Shown here in pieces: positions 6,232-6,434 of a stretch of 6,434 nucleotides of DNA. Within the stretch, counting starts at the first letter, position 1. Every line of letters starts with the position of its first letter. The stretch comes from Verrucomicrobiota bacterium (GTDB lineage: Bacteria > Verrucomicrobiota > Verrucomicrobiia > Limisphaerales > JADLHS01). The stretch spans positions 1 through 6,434 of the forward strand of contig JANYBF010000436.1 of NCBI GenBank assembly GCA_025360895.1. Direction: 5' to 3'. The notes below the pieces were generated by a model that was given only the letters and a program-made list of their open reading frames with translations, made no database searches and was not told the origin of the DNA. A program made the position numbers and the translations under genes.

Positions 6232-6434
6232 GTGGTCGCTTCAACGGGCGCGGCGGTCCGCCGGCTGATCCAGCCGGCCAGCCAAGTTTCGATCAACAAT
6301 ACCGCCAGCGCCGCCACAATCAACCAGCGCCACAATTTTTGTCGAGCTTCCAGCTCGGCATTGTGTAACGTCTCCTGCTTGGCGGCTTGCAGCGCGGGTG
6401 TCGCCTCGACGGATTTCATGGGCAAGCCGAGACG
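6228..6434 (-). CDS. C-terminal tail of a BatA-like (VWA / double-transmembrane) membrane protein, 5' end outside window
   Basis: The frame is open from the right edge (first codons read R-L-G-L-P-M-K-S) to the TGA at 6228, giving 68 visible residues. A TTG at 6425 and an ATG at 6419 could be read as starts, but the frame continues past the edge, so the gene is most likely cut by the window rather than a small ORF. The visible part has a polar helix (QAAKQETLHNAELEARQK), then LWRWLIVAALAVLLIETWLAGWI, a single transmembrane helix near the C-terminus, then a short basic tail. A charged helix, LWRWL-type membrane entry and E-x-W-L-A-G exit are typical of the C-terminus of BatA-like VWA proteins upstream of DUF4175-like genes in Verrucomicrobiota and Planctomycetota. 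The VWA domain itself is not visible, so this assignment rests on the tail and the gene context. Confidence 0.65.
   Translation of the reverse strand, partial: RLGLPMKSVEATPALQAAKQETLHNAELEARQKLWRWLIVAALAVLLIETWLAGWISRRTAAPVEATT

Noticed and set aside
6228..6425. Stand-alone 65-residue small membrane protein starting at the TTG at 6425
   Set aside because: The frame stays open to the window edge, and the sequence resembles the C-terminal end of BatA-like proteins, so a gene cut by the window is more likely.

Overview
The window carries three genes, all on the minus strand, read from high to low coordinates, plus three copies of a short palindromic repeat. Composition (GC-rich), gene order and protein families suggest a Verrucomicrobiota/Planctomycetota-type bacterium; a soil Verrucomicrobium of the Pedosphaera/Limisphaera kind is my best guess. 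That is an inference from family resemblance, since there is no rRNA or other marker gene.

Layout in transcription order. (1) 6434-6228 is the C-terminal tail of a membrane protein resembling the BatA-like proteins (N-terminal double-transmembrane plus VWA proteins) of these phyla; its N-terminus lies outside the window. (2) 6231-2350 is a 1293-residue DUF4175-like protein with three N-terminal membrane segments, an extracytoplasmic beta-rich part, a long Gln-rich coiled coil, a Q/N/G-rich linker and a conserved helical tail. Its start overlaps the previous stop as ATGA. (3) 2249-1 is a membrane-anchored protein with a VWA domain and a glutamine-amidotransferase-like fold. It is at least 749 residues long and runs off the left edge. 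The set looks like the distal half of a Bat-type operon (classically MoxR ATPase, DUF58, BatA-like, DUF4175-like, VWA/GATase-like). It is probably an envelope-associated complex assembled with an AAA+ chaperone; its precise function is unknown.

The most interesting content is the palindromic repeat. Three copies (2256-2334, 3049-3125, 5191-5267) each have two inverted arms of about 26 nt that begin GTAG and end CTAC, around a variable centre of about 25 nt. This matches the architecture of REP doublets (REPIN/BIME elements). One copy fills most of the only real intergenic gap. The other two lie inside the DUF4175-like gene, in frame, and each encodes the same kind of 25-residue insert (SRRREEAD, then 8 variable residues, then NPPPHV-x-GY). 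The element therefore appears able to enter coding sequence and be translated, comparable in concept to the Rickettsia palindromic elements.

No RNA gene, CRISPR array, transposase, recognisable promoter or intrinsic terminator was seen. Long plus-strand open frames across these genes are antisense shadows.
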